This document shows, in pieces, positions 26,194 through 34,907 of a stretch of DNA of 64,000 nucleotides. Made by a program: the position numbers and the translations under genes. This DNA is from JASHPR01 sp963729365 (GTDB taxonomy: Bacteria > Actinomycetota > Actinomycetes > Streptosporangiales > Streptosporangiaceae). Position 1 is the first letter of the stretch; every line of letters begins with the position of its first letter. The DNA is taken from NCBI GenBank assembly GCA_963729365.1, contig CAVSNQ010000010.1:277123-341122 (forward strand). Reading direction: 5' to 3'. The notes under the pieces were generated by a model that did no database searches, was not told where the DNA came from, and saw only the letters and a program-made list of their open reading frames with translations.

Positions 26194-26483
26194 CCGCGCA
26201 GCGGGAGCAGCGGAAGGCGCAGATGACGGCGGCCGCGACCCGGCGCAGCGAGCCCAATGCCCGCCCGGCCGGGAGCACCGCTATCCGGTCCAAGCCGGTC
26301 AGGATCACCCTCGACCTGAGCCCGGAGCTTTACCGGCAGCTCACCCAGTGGGCGGACTCGGCCGCGGTGACGCTCGACGTCCCCCGCGTCCCGCTGGCGG
26401 ACGTCATGCGGGCGATGATCCGGGTCACGACCGAGAATCCGGACGAGGTCCTTGAACGGCTGCGCCGCGACCGGGAACCGTGA
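26190..26483 (+). CDS. Ribbon-helix-helix partner of ParA (ParB/centromere-binding type)
   Basis: A 97-residue basic protein whose start ATG 26190 overlaps the parA stop. The N-terminal 35 residues are flexible and basic (QREQRKAQMTAAATRRSE). The rest has an RHH-like core: strand KPVRITLDLS, helix PELYRQLTQWADSAAV, helix LADVMRAMIRVTTENPD. The likely role is to bind the upstream palindromes, repress parA and load the ATPase at a centromere-like site. Confidence 0.72.
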   Translation: MTAQREQRKAQMTAAATRRSEPNARPAGSTAIRSKPVRITLDLSPELYRQLTQWADSAAVTLDVPRVPLADVMRAMIRVTTENPDEVLERLRRDREP

Positions 26484-26488
26484 GGAGT

Positions 26489-26908
26489 TCAGGCGGGGGC
26501 GGGGAGCGGGCTAGCGCAGTACTTGCACTTGGTGGCGTCGATCGGCAGATCGTCTGACTTGCAGTTCGGGCACGTCTTAGTGGGCTTCGGGTCACCGAAC
26601 ACGGTGGTGCCTCGCCGTTTCATGTAGGCCCGGTACGGCACGACGATCAGGAAATAGATGACGGCGATGAAAATGACGAAATAGAGGACTGCCGAAATGA
26701 ATGCCCCGAGATCGATCCGCTGACCGTTGATGGTCCAGCCGAGGCCCTTCCCGGCCGGGCCTCCCCCGGCGGCCGCGTTGACCAGCGGCTTGATGATGTT
26801 GGTGGTGAAGGCCAGGATCAAGGTGCTAAAGGCGAGCGCGATGACCAGGCCCACGGCGATGACGATCAAATCGCCTTGCATCAGGAAATTCCTGAATCCT
26901 TTGATCAT
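26489..26908 (-). CDS. mscL: Large-conductance mechanosensitive channel with C-terminal zinc ribbon
   Basis: A 139-residue MscL homologue. The N-terminal amphipathic helix is MIKGFRNFLMQGDLIVIAVG, TM1 is LVIALAFSTLILAFTTNIIK, and TM2 is LYFVIFIAVIYFLIVVPY. The cytoplasmic end differs from classical MscL in carrying CPNC and CKYC pairs, a zinc ribbon. GGGAG lies 7 bases before the ATG at 26906-26908. It protects against hypo-osmotic shock by opening under membrane tension. Confidence 0.88.
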   Translation of the reverse strand: MIKGFRNFLMQGDLIVIAVGLVIALAFSTLILAFTTNIIKPLVNAAAGGGPAGKGLGWTINGQRIDLGAFISAVLYFVIFIAVIYFLIVVPYRAYMKRRGTTVFGDPKPTKTCPNCKSDDLPIDATKCKYCASPLPAPA

Positions 26909-27100
26909 AATCAACTCCCTTCGCAGCGGGCGCTCAGTGCTAGGGAACGATACTGCGATGCCCGCTGAGAGCGCGGGAGGCACGACCGGGCCGACTCGCG
27001 CCCGACACGGTTTCGGCGTTCCTCGGTCATCGCGGGCCTCCCTGTCATGGCCAAGGCGTGCCCCTGCTTCGCAAGTTGCGTGCTGGGCCAGAATGGGACG

Positions 27101-27663
27101 ATGCCAGAGCTTACCGCGGACCTGTTCGTCTCGCTCGACGGGTTCGCCGCGGGCGTCGGCGTCGGCCCGTTCTTCGGCTACGGCGGCCCGGAACTCGAGA
27201 GCTGGGTGCGCGATGCTCTCGGCCAGCCTCAGCTAGTGGTCATGGGCCGCGTCACGTACGAGGCCCTGGCGGCGATCTCATCGTCGGCCGCCGACGAGGT
27301 CAGCACCGGGATGAACGACCTGCCGAAAGCGGTGTTCTCGAACACCCTCAGCGAGCCGCTCGCCTGGCCGAACACCCGGCTGATCAGCGGTGACCTGGCC
27401 GGTGGGATCCGAGCGCTGAAACGGCAGTCGGCCGCACCGCTCCGCTCGATCGGCAGCCTCACGCTGGTGCGGAGCCTGATCGGACTCGGCCTGGTCGACC
27501 GGCTCCGGATCATGATCTTCCCTCTCCTGCTGGGGGACGCCGGCCGGAGCGGGCCTTGGCCGGCTACCCGCGGGCGGGCCTGGAGCTGGCCGGCACCAGG
27601 GTCCTCGACTCCCGGCTGGTCATGCTCGACTACCGGCCGACGGCCCGCCCGGACTCGCCATGA
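27101..27663 (+). pseudogene. Dihydrofolate reductase-family (RibD C-terminal-like) gene with frameshift
   Basis: From ATG 27101 the frame gives MPELTADLFVSLDGFAAGVG, then VVMGRVTYEALA, GSLTLVRSLIGLGLVDRLRI and FPLLLGDAG, typical of the small RibD/DHFR-like oxidoreductases. Between 27541 and 27560 the frame shifts; the next frame gives the expected tail ALAGYPRAGLELAGTRVLDS, then RLVMLDYRPTARPDSP and a stop at 27663. A one-base difference separates it from an intact gene of about 187 residues. Confidence 0.8.
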
Positions 27664-27847
27664 CCGACCCCGGCGGCCCGCCCGGGCCCGCCATGAATGT
27701 ACCGCTGAGCACGCTATTACATGCTTTTTGGTTCTTGCACACTCGCCGGCCTGCGGCTTCAGGGACCGGCGAGCACATCGAGGCCTGCGGGGCTGCTGAG
27801 GCATCAGCGAGCGGCTCGGCGCACCCACCGACCACCTGAGCGATGCC

Positions 27848-28915
27848 CTAGCCGATCGCGCGCGGCAAGGGGGCGTGGTCGAGGTACGGCAGCACGTGCC
27901 TGGCGAACAGGTCGCCCTCGGCGGCGTGCGGGTAGCCGGAGAGGATGAACGCGTCCATGCCGAGGTCCGCGTAAGCCTGCAGCTTGGCCAGCACCTGGCC
28001 CGGGTCGCCGACGATCGCGGCGCCCGCGCCGGAACGGGCCCGGCCGATACCCGTCCACAGGTTGGCCTCGGCGTAGCCGTCATCGTCGGCCATGTCGCGC
28101 AGCTCGTTCTGCCGGAGGGTTCCCGCGGACGTGGTGTCCAGGGAACGGCGGCGGATCTGCTCCCCGGTCGCGTCGTCCAGCCGCGAGATCAGCCGCCGCG
28201 CCGCGGCCCGTGCCTCGTCTTCCGTGGCGCGGACGATGACGTGGGCCCGGTAGCCGAACCGGAGCTCACGCGCGTGGCGGGCGGCGCGCGCCCGCAGGTC
28301 GCCGACGACCGCCGCGACGCCCGGCATGGTGTCCGGCCACATCAGGTACACGTCAGCCGCCTGAGCGGCCACCTCCCGCGCCGCCTCGGACAGGCCGCCG
28401 AAGTAGAAGAGCGGGCCGCCGCCCGCGGAAGTGCGCAGGCGCGGCGGGTCGAGGGCAATATCCACGAACTCGCCGTGATAGTCGACCCGCCGGCCATCCA
28501 GCAGATCACGCAGCACGCGCATGATTTCCAGCGTGCGCCGGTATCTCGGTGCCGAGTCCAGCGTCTGGCCGGGCAGGTCGGAGGAGATGATGTTGATCGT
28601 GAGCCGGCCGCCGAGCATCTGGTCGATGGTGGCGAGTTGGCGCGCGAGCTGCGGCGGCCACATCTCGCCCATCCGCACCGCGACCAGCAGCCGCATCCGC
28701 CGCAGCAGCGGGGCGATCCCGGCCGCGAAGGCGACCGAGTCGATGCCCATGGCGTAGCCAGACGGCAGCAGCAGGTTGTCGTATCCCGCTTCCTCGGCGG
28801 CCAGGGCGATGCCCCGGCAGTGCTCCCAGCTGGACTGCAGCGCGCTGTCCGGCACGCCGAGAAACTCGTAATCGTCGTCGCACAGCGCGGCGAACCAGGA
28901 GACCTCGCAGCTCAT
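27848..28915 (-). CDS. LLM-class flavin-dependent monooxygenase (SsuD-like)
   Basis: A 355-residue TIM-barrel flavoprotein. It begins VSWFAALCDDDYEFLG and has the family features EEAGYDNLLLPSGYAMGIDS, RLLVAVRMGEMWPPQLARQL, GRLTINIISSDLPGQ and DLGMDAFILSGYPHAAEGDL, as in alkanesulfonate monooxygenase SsuD. It would use FMNH2 and O2 to oxidise an organosulfur or related substrate. No flavin reductase or sulfonate ABC genes are adjacent. Confidence 0.9.
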   Translation of the reverse strand: MSCEVSWFAALCDDDYEFLGVPDSALQSSWEHCRGIALAAEEAGYDNLLLPSGYAMGIDSVAFAAGIAPLLRRMRLLVAVRMGEMWPPQLARQLATIDQMLGGRLTINIISSDLPGQTLDSAPRYRRTLEIMRVLRDLLDGRRVDYHGEFVDIALDPPRLRTSAGGGPLFYFGGLSEAAREVAAQAADVYLMWPDTMPGVAAVVGDLRARAARHARELRFGYRAHVIVRATEDEARAAARRLISRLDDATGEQIRRRSLDTTSAGTLRQNELRDMADDDGYAEANLWTGIGRARSGAGAAIVGDPGQVLAKLQAYADLGMDAFILSGYPHAAEGDLFARHVLPYLDHAPLPRAIG

Positions 28916-29035
28916 GCGGACAGTATCCCTGCGCCTGGCCGCGCGCCGCGGCCGCCCGGCCCTGGCCGGCGCTGGCCGGCCTTCAAGGCCCGGGAGGGGG
29001 GGCCGCCCCGGTGTCCTGACCCGGAATGCCGCGGC

Positions 29036-29323
29036 TCAGGCCGGGACCGTGATCGTGGCTCCCTCGGCACCTCGCGGCCCGGCGGTCTCGTCGTCAAACC
29101 AGAGGCCGCCCTCGGCCAGGTAACGGAAGTGCTGCGTGGTACCCGCCGGAATGGTCACCACGGCGCTCCGGACGCCGTTCCCGCGCTTGCGGAGCGGGTG
29201 GGCGTACGGGTTCCAGTCATTGAAATCACCCACCACGGACACGGCGCCGGCGGGCTCGGCCGCTGGCAGCACGAAGGTGACGCGAACCGCGCCGCTGCGA
29301 GTGGTCTTGGCTACCTTGATCAA
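29036..29323 (-). CDS. Isoamylase early-set/CBM48-like protein
   Basis: A 95-residue single-domain protein with a CBM48/E-set fold: VTFVLPAAEPAGAVSVVGDF, NDWNPYAHPLRKR, VVTIPAGTTQHFRYL and WFDDETAG. The VGDFNDW motif is the glycogen-binding signature of starch-branching enzymes and AMPK-beta-like proteins. It starts at TTG 29321-29323 with GGAAGGAG upstream. It may bind alpha-glucan or act as a small scaffold. Confidence 0.8.
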   Translation of the reverse strand: MIKVAKTTRSGAVRVTFVLPAAEPAGAVSVVGDFNDWNPYAHPLRKRGNGVRSAVVTIPAGTTQHFRYLAEGGLWFDDETAGPRGAEGATITVPA

Positions 29324-29572
29324 TTGCCTGCTCCTTCCCGGCGCTACCTGGTCACGCTGGCACCAGGATGCAGCACTGGTGTGTGGCCGCCGTGTCCGGC
29401 GTGCAACAACTGCGTGAACGCGGCCGGCGCGCTGGGCCGTTATGGTGACGCCGGCGAACGCGGCCGGAACTATATGGCCGGGAACGCGCTGGCGACCTGG
29501 CCCTGGGCCCGCCAGGTCGCGAGTGCGACCAGCCACCTGATCTCGTGGTCGGCGCCGGGACGGACTGCGAGG

Positions 29573-30037
29573 TCAGGGGCTGGCCCGGTCCGCGAGCGGG
29601 ACGGCCTCGGCGATCCACGGCGTGTCCCCGGTTCTGACCTCGGCGTCATGCCCGCCGCACAGCCGGACGACGCGCCGGCCCTGGTCGTCCGTGATCTCCC
29701 ACGCGACCGTCCCGAGGTTCGTACACGGTGTGTGCCAGCTGGTCACGGTCATGATGTCGGGGCAGATGACCTTCCGGCCCGCGCCGCACATGCCGGTGAA
29801 GCCGCCGCACCCGGCGCAGAACCCGAGCCGCGCCTCGGCCGGATCCTGGATGGATACGCCGCAGTCCGGGCAGGTCACGCCGGCGGCGCCGGATGGCGCG
29901 CCGGACACATCCCGCCGGCGACGCAGAAACCGGTGCCCGCGAGCCCCCGGCGGGCGCCGGTGCCTGCTGCCATCACCAGCGGTGCCGTCGGCCTGCTCAC
30001 GGTCGGCCTTGGTGCTGGACGGCCATCTGCCGGTCAT
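29573..30037 (-). CDS. Zinc-ribbon-containing hypothetical protein
   Basis: About 154 residues from ATG 30037, although the true start may be nearer the cysteines. CPDC and CAGC form a zinc-ribbon pair, followed by a beta-rich domain (MTVTSWHTPCTNLGTVAWEI, RRVVRLCGGHDAEV). The first 60 residues are Arg/Pro-rich and may not be translated. No known family. Confidence 0.5.
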   Translation of the reverse strand: MTGRWPSSTKADREQADGTAGDGSRHRRPPGARGHRFLRRRRDVSGAPSGAAGVTCPDCGVSIQDPAEARLGFCAGCGGFTGMCGAGRKVICPDIMTVTSWHTPCTNLGTVAWEITDDQGRRVVRLCGGHDAEVRTGDTPWIAEAVPLADRASP

Positions 30038-30283
30038 GCTCGCGCACCCCCTTGCTGCGCCTGGTCCTCCCGTACCGGCAGGTGTTCGGTCACCTGGATG
30101 ATCGTCCGGCGGAGACGGAAGCACGGCGGCGCGACCCCGCCCCTGACTGCTGTCCTCACCGGGAACGGCAGAGAGGGGATCCTGGTTCGAACGTACGCGC
30201 CACGCGTGTGCTTGTCATCAGCCGGCGCCTACACCGCAGCCAGTACCAGCGCTCTCCCCGCCCTCCTCGACCAGCCCGGAGGG

Positions 30284-31114
30284 TCATGGGGTGCCGGATC
30301 GCGCCGCGGTGGCCACTACCGCGGTGTAGCCCATCGTGAAGCTGCCCCCCAGCGCGTCGATGGCGGCGCCCAGGCCCGCCAGCAGTTCCTCCTGCTTGGC
30401 CGGCGCGAACTGGCTGAAGCCGCCGAAGGTCGGAACCACGTCCAGCCACTCGTCGCGGGTATAGGGCTGGTCCCAGTCGAATCGCCACTCCTCCGAGTCG
30501 CCGAACGCGCCCGCCTGCCGCATCCCGTCCGCCGCCTTCGCGCACATTACTGAGTACGCGTCCGGGCCGGCCATCTTCGCCAGGCTGAACGACGAGTCGG
30601 GCCGCACCCGGTGGTAGACCTCGGCGATGGCTTCATCGACGTCGACCGAGGGCCGGAACGAGTTCCAGAACAGCGCAAGCCGCCCGCCGGGCCGCAGTAC
30701 CTGCGCCGCCTTGGCCGCTCCCGCGACCGGGTCCACCCAGTGCCAGGCCTGCCCGGCGATGGCCGCGTCGAATTCCCGGCCTGCGGGGTCCCAGTCTTCG
30801 AACTTCGCCACCTCGGCTTCGACCCCGAACCGCCGGGCCAGGCCGGCCATCCGCGCGTCGGGGTCGACCCCGAGCACCCGGCAGCCGGCCGCCTGGAACT
30901 GCCGGGCCGCTATGCCGGTCCCGCAGCCCACGTCCAGGACGACGGGCCCAGGGCTGGCGGCGACGATCGCCTGCACCATGGCGGCGGGGTAGCCAGGCCG
31001 GGCCCGGTCGTAGCGTTCGGCGTCTGAGCCGAACGACTCCGCTACCTGCCGTGCCTGATGAGTTTCGGTTATTGATGAAGCTCGTTCTGGTTGGCCTTCT
31101 GGTTGCGCTGCCAC
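30284..31114 (-). CDS. Class I SAM-dependent methyltransferase
   Basis: A 276-residue methyltransferase of the UbiE/TAM type. Motif I is VLDVGCGTG at residues 59-67, then GVDPDARM (motif II acidic residue), AGQAWHWVDP (motif III) and VLRPGGRLALFW. The N-terminal YDRARPGYPAAMV is typical of this subgroup, whose substrates are mostly unknown. Monocistronic. Confidence 0.88.
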   Translation of the reverse strand: MAAQPEGQPERASSITETHQARQVAESFGSDAERYDRARPGYPAAMVQAIVAASPGPVVLDVGCGTGIAARQFQAAGCRVLGVDPDARMAGLARRFGVEAEVAKFEDWDPAGREFDAAIAGQAWHWVDPVAGAAKAAQVLRPGGRLALFWNSFRPSVDVDEAIAEVYHRVRPDSSFSLAKMAGPDAYSVMCAKAADGMRQAGAFGDSEEWRFDWDQPYTRDEWLDVVPTFGGFSQFAPAKQEELLAGLGAAIDALGGSFTMGYTAVVATAARSGTP

Positions 31115-31213
31115 ATAACAACTGTCGCTTCCGAATGTCGCCGTAGCCGCTGGTTTCGCACGCGGCGTAGCGGAAGAGGAAGGCCAAGGGGTGCCGATGG
31201 CGGCCGGCTCCGG

Positions 31214-31636
31214 TCAGCCGGTCTCCACGAAGGTGACCTTGGCCAGCGGGCTGCGCTCCACCCACTCATCGAGGACGGCCTCCGGCCATGGACTGTCCGG
31301 GCCGTGGCGGCGGTTGAACTCCTCGACGAAGACGGCGAGGACGCGCCGGCGCTCGGCCGGGTCGACGATGACCGTGGCCGTCGCCGGCAGGTCGGCGACG
31401 AGGCCGTGCTTCAGGTGGAAGGTGAACTGCGGTCGGGCGGCCAGGTTGGCCAGCCAGTCGCGGGTCTTGGGTCCGGGGATCCCGCTCAGGTAGATGTCGT
31501 CGCCCAACCGGTAGAAGGCGATCTCGATCCGCCGCGGCGCGCCGGACCGCCGGCCCGTGGTGGTGATGTCGATCGTGCGATCCTCGATCGTCGAGGAGGC
31601 ATCGATGGCCAGCGCCTGGCGCACGTCCTGCCTCAT
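31214..31636 (-). CDS. Deazaflavin-dependent nitroreductase-like protein (DUF385)
   Basis: A 140-residue split-barrel protein. TIDITTTGRRSGAPRRIEIA and YLSGIPGPKTRDWLANLAAR are the hallmark segments of the F420-dependent Ddn/DUF385 family, in which the TGRRSG loop contacts the cofactor. It begins at ATG 31634-31636, 16 bases after the SDR stop, so the two genes are probably cotranscribed under the TetR-controlled promoter. Confidence 0.85.
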   Translation of the reverse strand: MRQDVRQALAIDASSTIEDRTIDITTTGRRSGAPRRIEIAFYRLGDDIYLSGIPGPKTRDWLANLAARPQFTFHLKHGLVADLPATATVIVDPAERRRVLAVFVEEFNRRHGPDSPWPEAVLDEWVERSPLAKVTFVETG

Positions 31637-31652
31637 CGGGCGCCGCCGCCCG

Positions 31653-32576
31653 CTACGCCTGGCGGTAGTAGTGGTCCTGCTCGAGGTCCTCGAGCAGGCT
31701 GGGCCCGGTCGGCTCCCATCCGAGCAGTTCCCGTGTGATGGTGGCGGTGACGGGGCTGTCCAGGGCGACGAAGTGACCCAGGAAGCCGAAGTGTTCGCCC
31801 GCGTCGGCGGGGGCCACCGAGGCCGTCGGGATGTCGAGGTGGCGGCCCATCGCCTCGGCGATCTCCCGGAAGGGAACGCCCTCGTCGGCGACGGCGTGCA
31901 GGACCGAGCCGGCGGGAGCGGCTTCGACGGCCAGGCGCGCCAGGCGGGCGGCGTCGGAGCGGTGTACCGCGGGCCACCGGTTGGTGCCGTCTCCCACGTA
32001 GCCGGCCACACCCCGCTGGCGGGCGATGCCGACGAGGGTGGCCATGAACCCGTTGTCGCCGTCGCCGTGGACCGTCGGCGCGAAGCGCAAGACCGACGAG
32101 CGGACGCCGATGCCCCTCAGCGACAGGGTGAGCAGGGCGGTGGCCGCCCGGCGCCCGGCGGGGTTGGCCCGAACCTCGGGGCTCGCGACGAGCCCGTCGT
32201 TCTCGGTGGCCACCCGCCCGGCGGTCAGGCCGATCATGCCCGAGGCGAGCACCAAGGGCCGGTCGGAGTCGGCCAGGGCGGCGCCCATGGCCTCCACAGC
32301 CCGCCGGTCGGCGGCTCCGGCGGCGGCAAAGTTGCCGCCGAAGGCCACCTCGTGCTGGAAGGCCAGGTGGATGACCCCGTCGGAGTCGGCGGCCGCCTTG
32401 GCGAGCCCCTCGGGGTCGTCGAGGTCGCCCAACTGAACGGTGGCGCCGGCGGCTTCCAGCCGCTGTGCTGATGCGTCGGAGCGGGCCAGGCCGACCACCT
32501 CGTGGCCGGCGCCCAGGAGTTCGGGGACGACGGCCGAGCCGATCCAGCCCGATGCGCCGGTGACAAAGATTCTCAT
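31653..32576 (-). CDS. Extended SDR (NAD-dependent epimerase-like)
   Basis: A 307-residue atypical/extended SDR. The N-terminal FVTGASGWIGSAVVPELLGA gives the TGxxGxxG nucleotide-binding motif; then LARSDASAQRLEAAGATVQL and VIHLAFQHE. A canonical YxxxK is not obvious, as in many atypical SDRs. ATG at 32574-32576 with GGAGG upstream. Divergent from the TetR gene; the two operators between them suggest ligand-inducible control of the SDR/deazaflavin pair. Confidence 0.88.
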   Translation of the reverse strand: MRIFVTGASGWIGSAVVPELLGAGHEVVGLARSDASAQRLEAAGATVQLGDLDDPEGLAKAAADSDGVIHLAFQHEVAFGGNFAAAGAADRRAVEAMGAALADSDRPLVLASGMIGLTAGRVATENDGLVASPEVRANPAGRRAATALLTLSLRGIGVRSSVLRFAPTVHGDGDNGFMATLVGIARQRGVAGYVGDGTNRWPAVHRSDAARLARLAVEAAPAGSVLHAVADEGVPFREIAEAMGRHLDIPTASVAPADAGEHFGFLGHFVALDSPVTATITRELLGWEPTGPSLLEDLEQDHYYRQA

Positions 32577-32600
32577 GATGGGCCTCCGGGAGAACACGTT

Positions 32601-32650
32601 GATGTCAGTAACTGTCATCAACTCTAAAGTGGATGTCAGTGACTGTCAAC
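32601..32650. promoter_or_regulatory. Paired TetR operators between the SDR and tetR genes
   Basis: GATGTCAGTAACTGTCATC (32601-32619) and GATGTCAGTGACTGTCAAC (32632-32650) are two copies of one site, each with a CAGTnACTG palindromic core. The second copy overlaps ATG 32633, which argues that tetR starts at ATG 32666. Confidence 0.75.
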
Positions 32651-32665
32651 GTTAGGATCGAGGTC

Positions 32666-33235
32666 ATGGGTCGATGGCAGCCGGACAGTCGCGGGCGGCT
32701 GCAGGAAGCGGCTCTCACTCTGTACTCGGAGCGGGGATTCGACCAGACCACAGCCGCCCAGATCGCTGCCCGAGCCGGGCTGACCGAGCGCACCTTCTTC
32801 CGGCACTTCGCCGACAAGCGAGAAGTGCTGTTCGGCGGATCGGCCCTGCTCGAGGAGCGGATCGTGGCCGGCGTGGCCGGCGCGCCAGCAGCCGACGGCC
32901 CCCTCGACGCCGTTTCTCGTGGCCTCGACGCCGCCGCCACCATGCTCGGCCAGTTTCGCCGGGACCTGTCCCGCCAGCGCCAGGCCGTGATCGCCGCCAA
33001 CCCCGAACTGCGCGAGCGCGAACTCGCCAAGCTGGCCGACTACGCCGCGGCAGTCGCCGCCGCCTTGCGCCAGCGAGGCGTGAGCGAGCCGCAGGCGACC
33101 TTGGCCGCCGAGGCAGGCATGACGGTGCTGCGCGTGGCCATCCAGCGGTGGGCCAGCGGGGACGACGGGCCGGACCTCGGCGCCATCATGCGCGACTCCG
33201 TCGCCGAACTGCGGACGGTGGCGGCCAGCGGCTGA
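32666..33235 (+). CDS. TetR-family transcriptional regulator
   Basis: A 189-residue repressor. The N-terminal HTH covers LYSERGFDQTTAAQIAARAG and LTERTFFRHFADKREVLFGG, and a helical ligand-binding domain follows. Start chosen at ATG 32666 because ATG 32633 lies inside the operator. It very likely represses itself and the divergent SDR-deazaflavin genes through the two operators between them. Confidence 0.9.
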   Translation: MGRWQPDSRGRLQEAALTLYSERGFDQTTAAQIAARAGLTERTFFRHFADKREVLFGGSALLEERIVAGVAGAPAADGPLDAVSRGLDAAATMLGQFRRDLSRQRQAVIAANPELRERELAKLADYAAAVAAALRQRGVSEPQATLAAEAGMTVLRVAIQRWASGDDGPDLGAIMRDSVAELRTVAASG

Positions 33236-33275
33236 GCCCACTTCACGAGGAGGCTGCGGCGGCGGCGCTGTCCGG

Positions 33276-34712
33276 TTATCTTCCGGACGAGGCGGCGTGC
33301 CGCCCGGCACGACGGCCGAAGAATGACCCTTCTCCCAGCTGGGTGCCGCTGCTGTAGCCCTTGCCGTCCTGGGCGATGTTGGCGGCGCACGCGCCCGCCG
33401 CGTAGAGGCCCGCGATGACCGAGCCGTCGGCGCGCTGCACCTGGCCGTCGACCGTGCAGCGCAGCCCGCCCAGGGTGAAGCCGGCGTACATCGCCGTGCC
33501 GAGGGTGAGGTCGAAGGCGGCCCACGGGCCGGTGTCCTGCGGGGCCAGCCAGTCGGGGTGCTTATGGAACTCCGGATCCTCGCCGCGGGCCGCCGCCTTG
33601 TTATAGGCCGACAGCGTCGCGGCGAGCTTCCCGGCGGGGATGCGCAGCGCCGCCTCCATCTCGGCGATGGTCTCCCAGCCGTCGATGAACGGCACCAGCG
33701 GGAGTTCGGGCCGTTCCATGTGCACGCTGTCGACGATGAGGAACGCGACGCCGCCCGGCTGATCGAGCACGAATCCTGAGGTGCGGGCGTGGTAGCTGTC
33801 CTCGGCGACGAACCGCTGGCCGCCGGCGTTGACGATAATGCCCTTCACCAGCGAACCGGGCGGGTAGAACGGCGCGGTGAGGAACGCCTGGTCCATGTGC
33901 CGGGCCTCGCCCCCGGCGGACTCGCCTAGACGGATCGCCGTCCCGTCGTCGTAGCTCGTGCCGAGCACGAACAGCTTGGACGCGAGCTGCGGGACGTGCC
34001 GGGCGACCATTTCGGGGTTCATCACGAAGCCGCCCGTGGCCAGGATGACGGCACCGGCGCGGAGCAGGCCCGTTCCGTCCGGCGAGCGCCATCGTGCCCC
34101 GGTCACGATGCCGTCCTCGATCAGCAGGTCAGTGATCGCTGTCTCGTAGCGGACGGTGACACCCAGCTGGGCGGCCCGCTTGACGACCAGGTCGATCACC
34201 AGCTTCGCGCCCTGGGTGTCGCCGGGCACCGGGACCTTGTGGCCGCGGGGCGCGGGTACCGCGAGATCGCGGAATGGCCAGACCTTCTCATTTCCCGTGT
34301 ACATCAGGCCCTGGGTCTGCGGCTGGATCACGGCCTTGTGCGGGTAGTAGCTGCGCTCGAACTCAAAGCCCAGGCTCTCCAGCCAGTCGCAGTGCGCGGC
34401 AGCGCCGTCGCAGTAGGCCCGGATCTTCTCCGGCTCGGGGTGCGGCGTTACCGCCATCAGGTACTTGTACATCTCCTCCGGACTATCGTCGTGCCCGGTG
34501 GCGCGCTGCACGACGGTCCCGCCGCCGAGGTAGAAGTGCCCGCCCGCCATCGCGGTGGTGCCCCCTGCGATGCCGGCGCGCTCCAGCACCACGACGCTCG
34601 CCCCGGACCCCGCGGCCTCGACTGCGGCGCAGCCACCCGCGATCCCGAACCCGGCGACGAGGACGTCGCATTCGGCGACGGCCCGGTCCGGCAGCGCGTC
34701 ATCCCCGGTCAT
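33276..34712 (-). CDS. FAD-dependent oxidoreductase, 3-ketosteroid dehydrogenase/fumarate-reductase type
   Basis: A 478-residue flavoprotein. The FAD-binding GFGIAGGCAAVEAA is at residues 21-34, with GGTTAMAGGHFYLGGGT, VILATGGFVMNPEM and the C-terminal ...GLRCTVDGQVQRADGSVIAG, then LYAAGACAANIAQDGKGYSS. This layout is that of KstD and related flavin dehydrogenases acting on steroids or enoates. A perfect KstR operator lies 131 bases upstream of its start, and a CYP142-like P450 is next to it, supporting steroid catabolism. The exact substrate is inferred, not shown. Confidence 0.85.
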   Translation of the reverse strand: MTGDDALPDRAVAECDVLVAGFGIAGGCAAVEAAGSGASVVVLERAGIAGGTTAMAGGHFYLGGGTVVQRATGHDDSPEEMYKYLMAVTPHPEPEKIRAYCDGAAAHCDWLESLGFEFERSYYPHKAVIQPQTQGLMYTGNEKVWPFRDLAVPAPRGHKVPVPGDTQGAKLVIDLVVKRAAQLGVTVRYETAITDLLIEDGIVTGARWRSPDGTGLLRAGAVILATGGFVMNPEMVARHVPQLASKLFVLGTSYDDGTAIRLGESAGGEARHMDQAFLTAPFYPPGSLVKGIIVNAGGQRFVAEDSYHARTSGFVLDQPGGVAFLIVDSVHMERPELPLVPFIDGWETIAEMEAALRIPAGKLAATLSAYNKAAARGEDPEFHKHPDWLAPQDTGPWAAFDLTLGTAMYAGFTLGGLRCTVDGQVQRADGSVIAGLYAAGACAANIAQDGKGYSSGTQLGEGSFFGRRAGRHAASSGR

Positions 34713-34842
34713 CGCAGTCCTGCCTGCACCGGGGCAACGCCTTAAACTCCTGGCCCATAGCGTCTCCTCAGCGAACGACCACGAGGCCGCCGTAACGCGC
34801 GCGGCCGTAAGACAAGCGCCCGGACAGCTGTTCGGCCAACAC

Positions 34843-34856
34843 TAGAACACGTTCTA
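34843..34856. promoter_or_regulatory. KstR operator
   Basis: TAGAACACGTTCTA is a perfect 14-bp palindrome matching the KstR consensus TNNAACNNGTTNNA. KstR represses cholesterol/steroid catabolism genes in actinobacteria. The site is placed to control the flavoprotein gene that starts at 34712. Confidence 0.75.
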
Positions 34857-34907
34857 TTCTGTTGCCATGCGCAACCGGCATCGCCTTGTTCACCTCTGAC
34901 CGCGGCA

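Noticed and set aside
27875..30553. 892-codon open frame on the plus strand
   Set aside because: Antisense to the LLM, CBM48-like and zinc-ribbon genes, with low-complexity Arg/Gly/Pro composition; a shadow frame.
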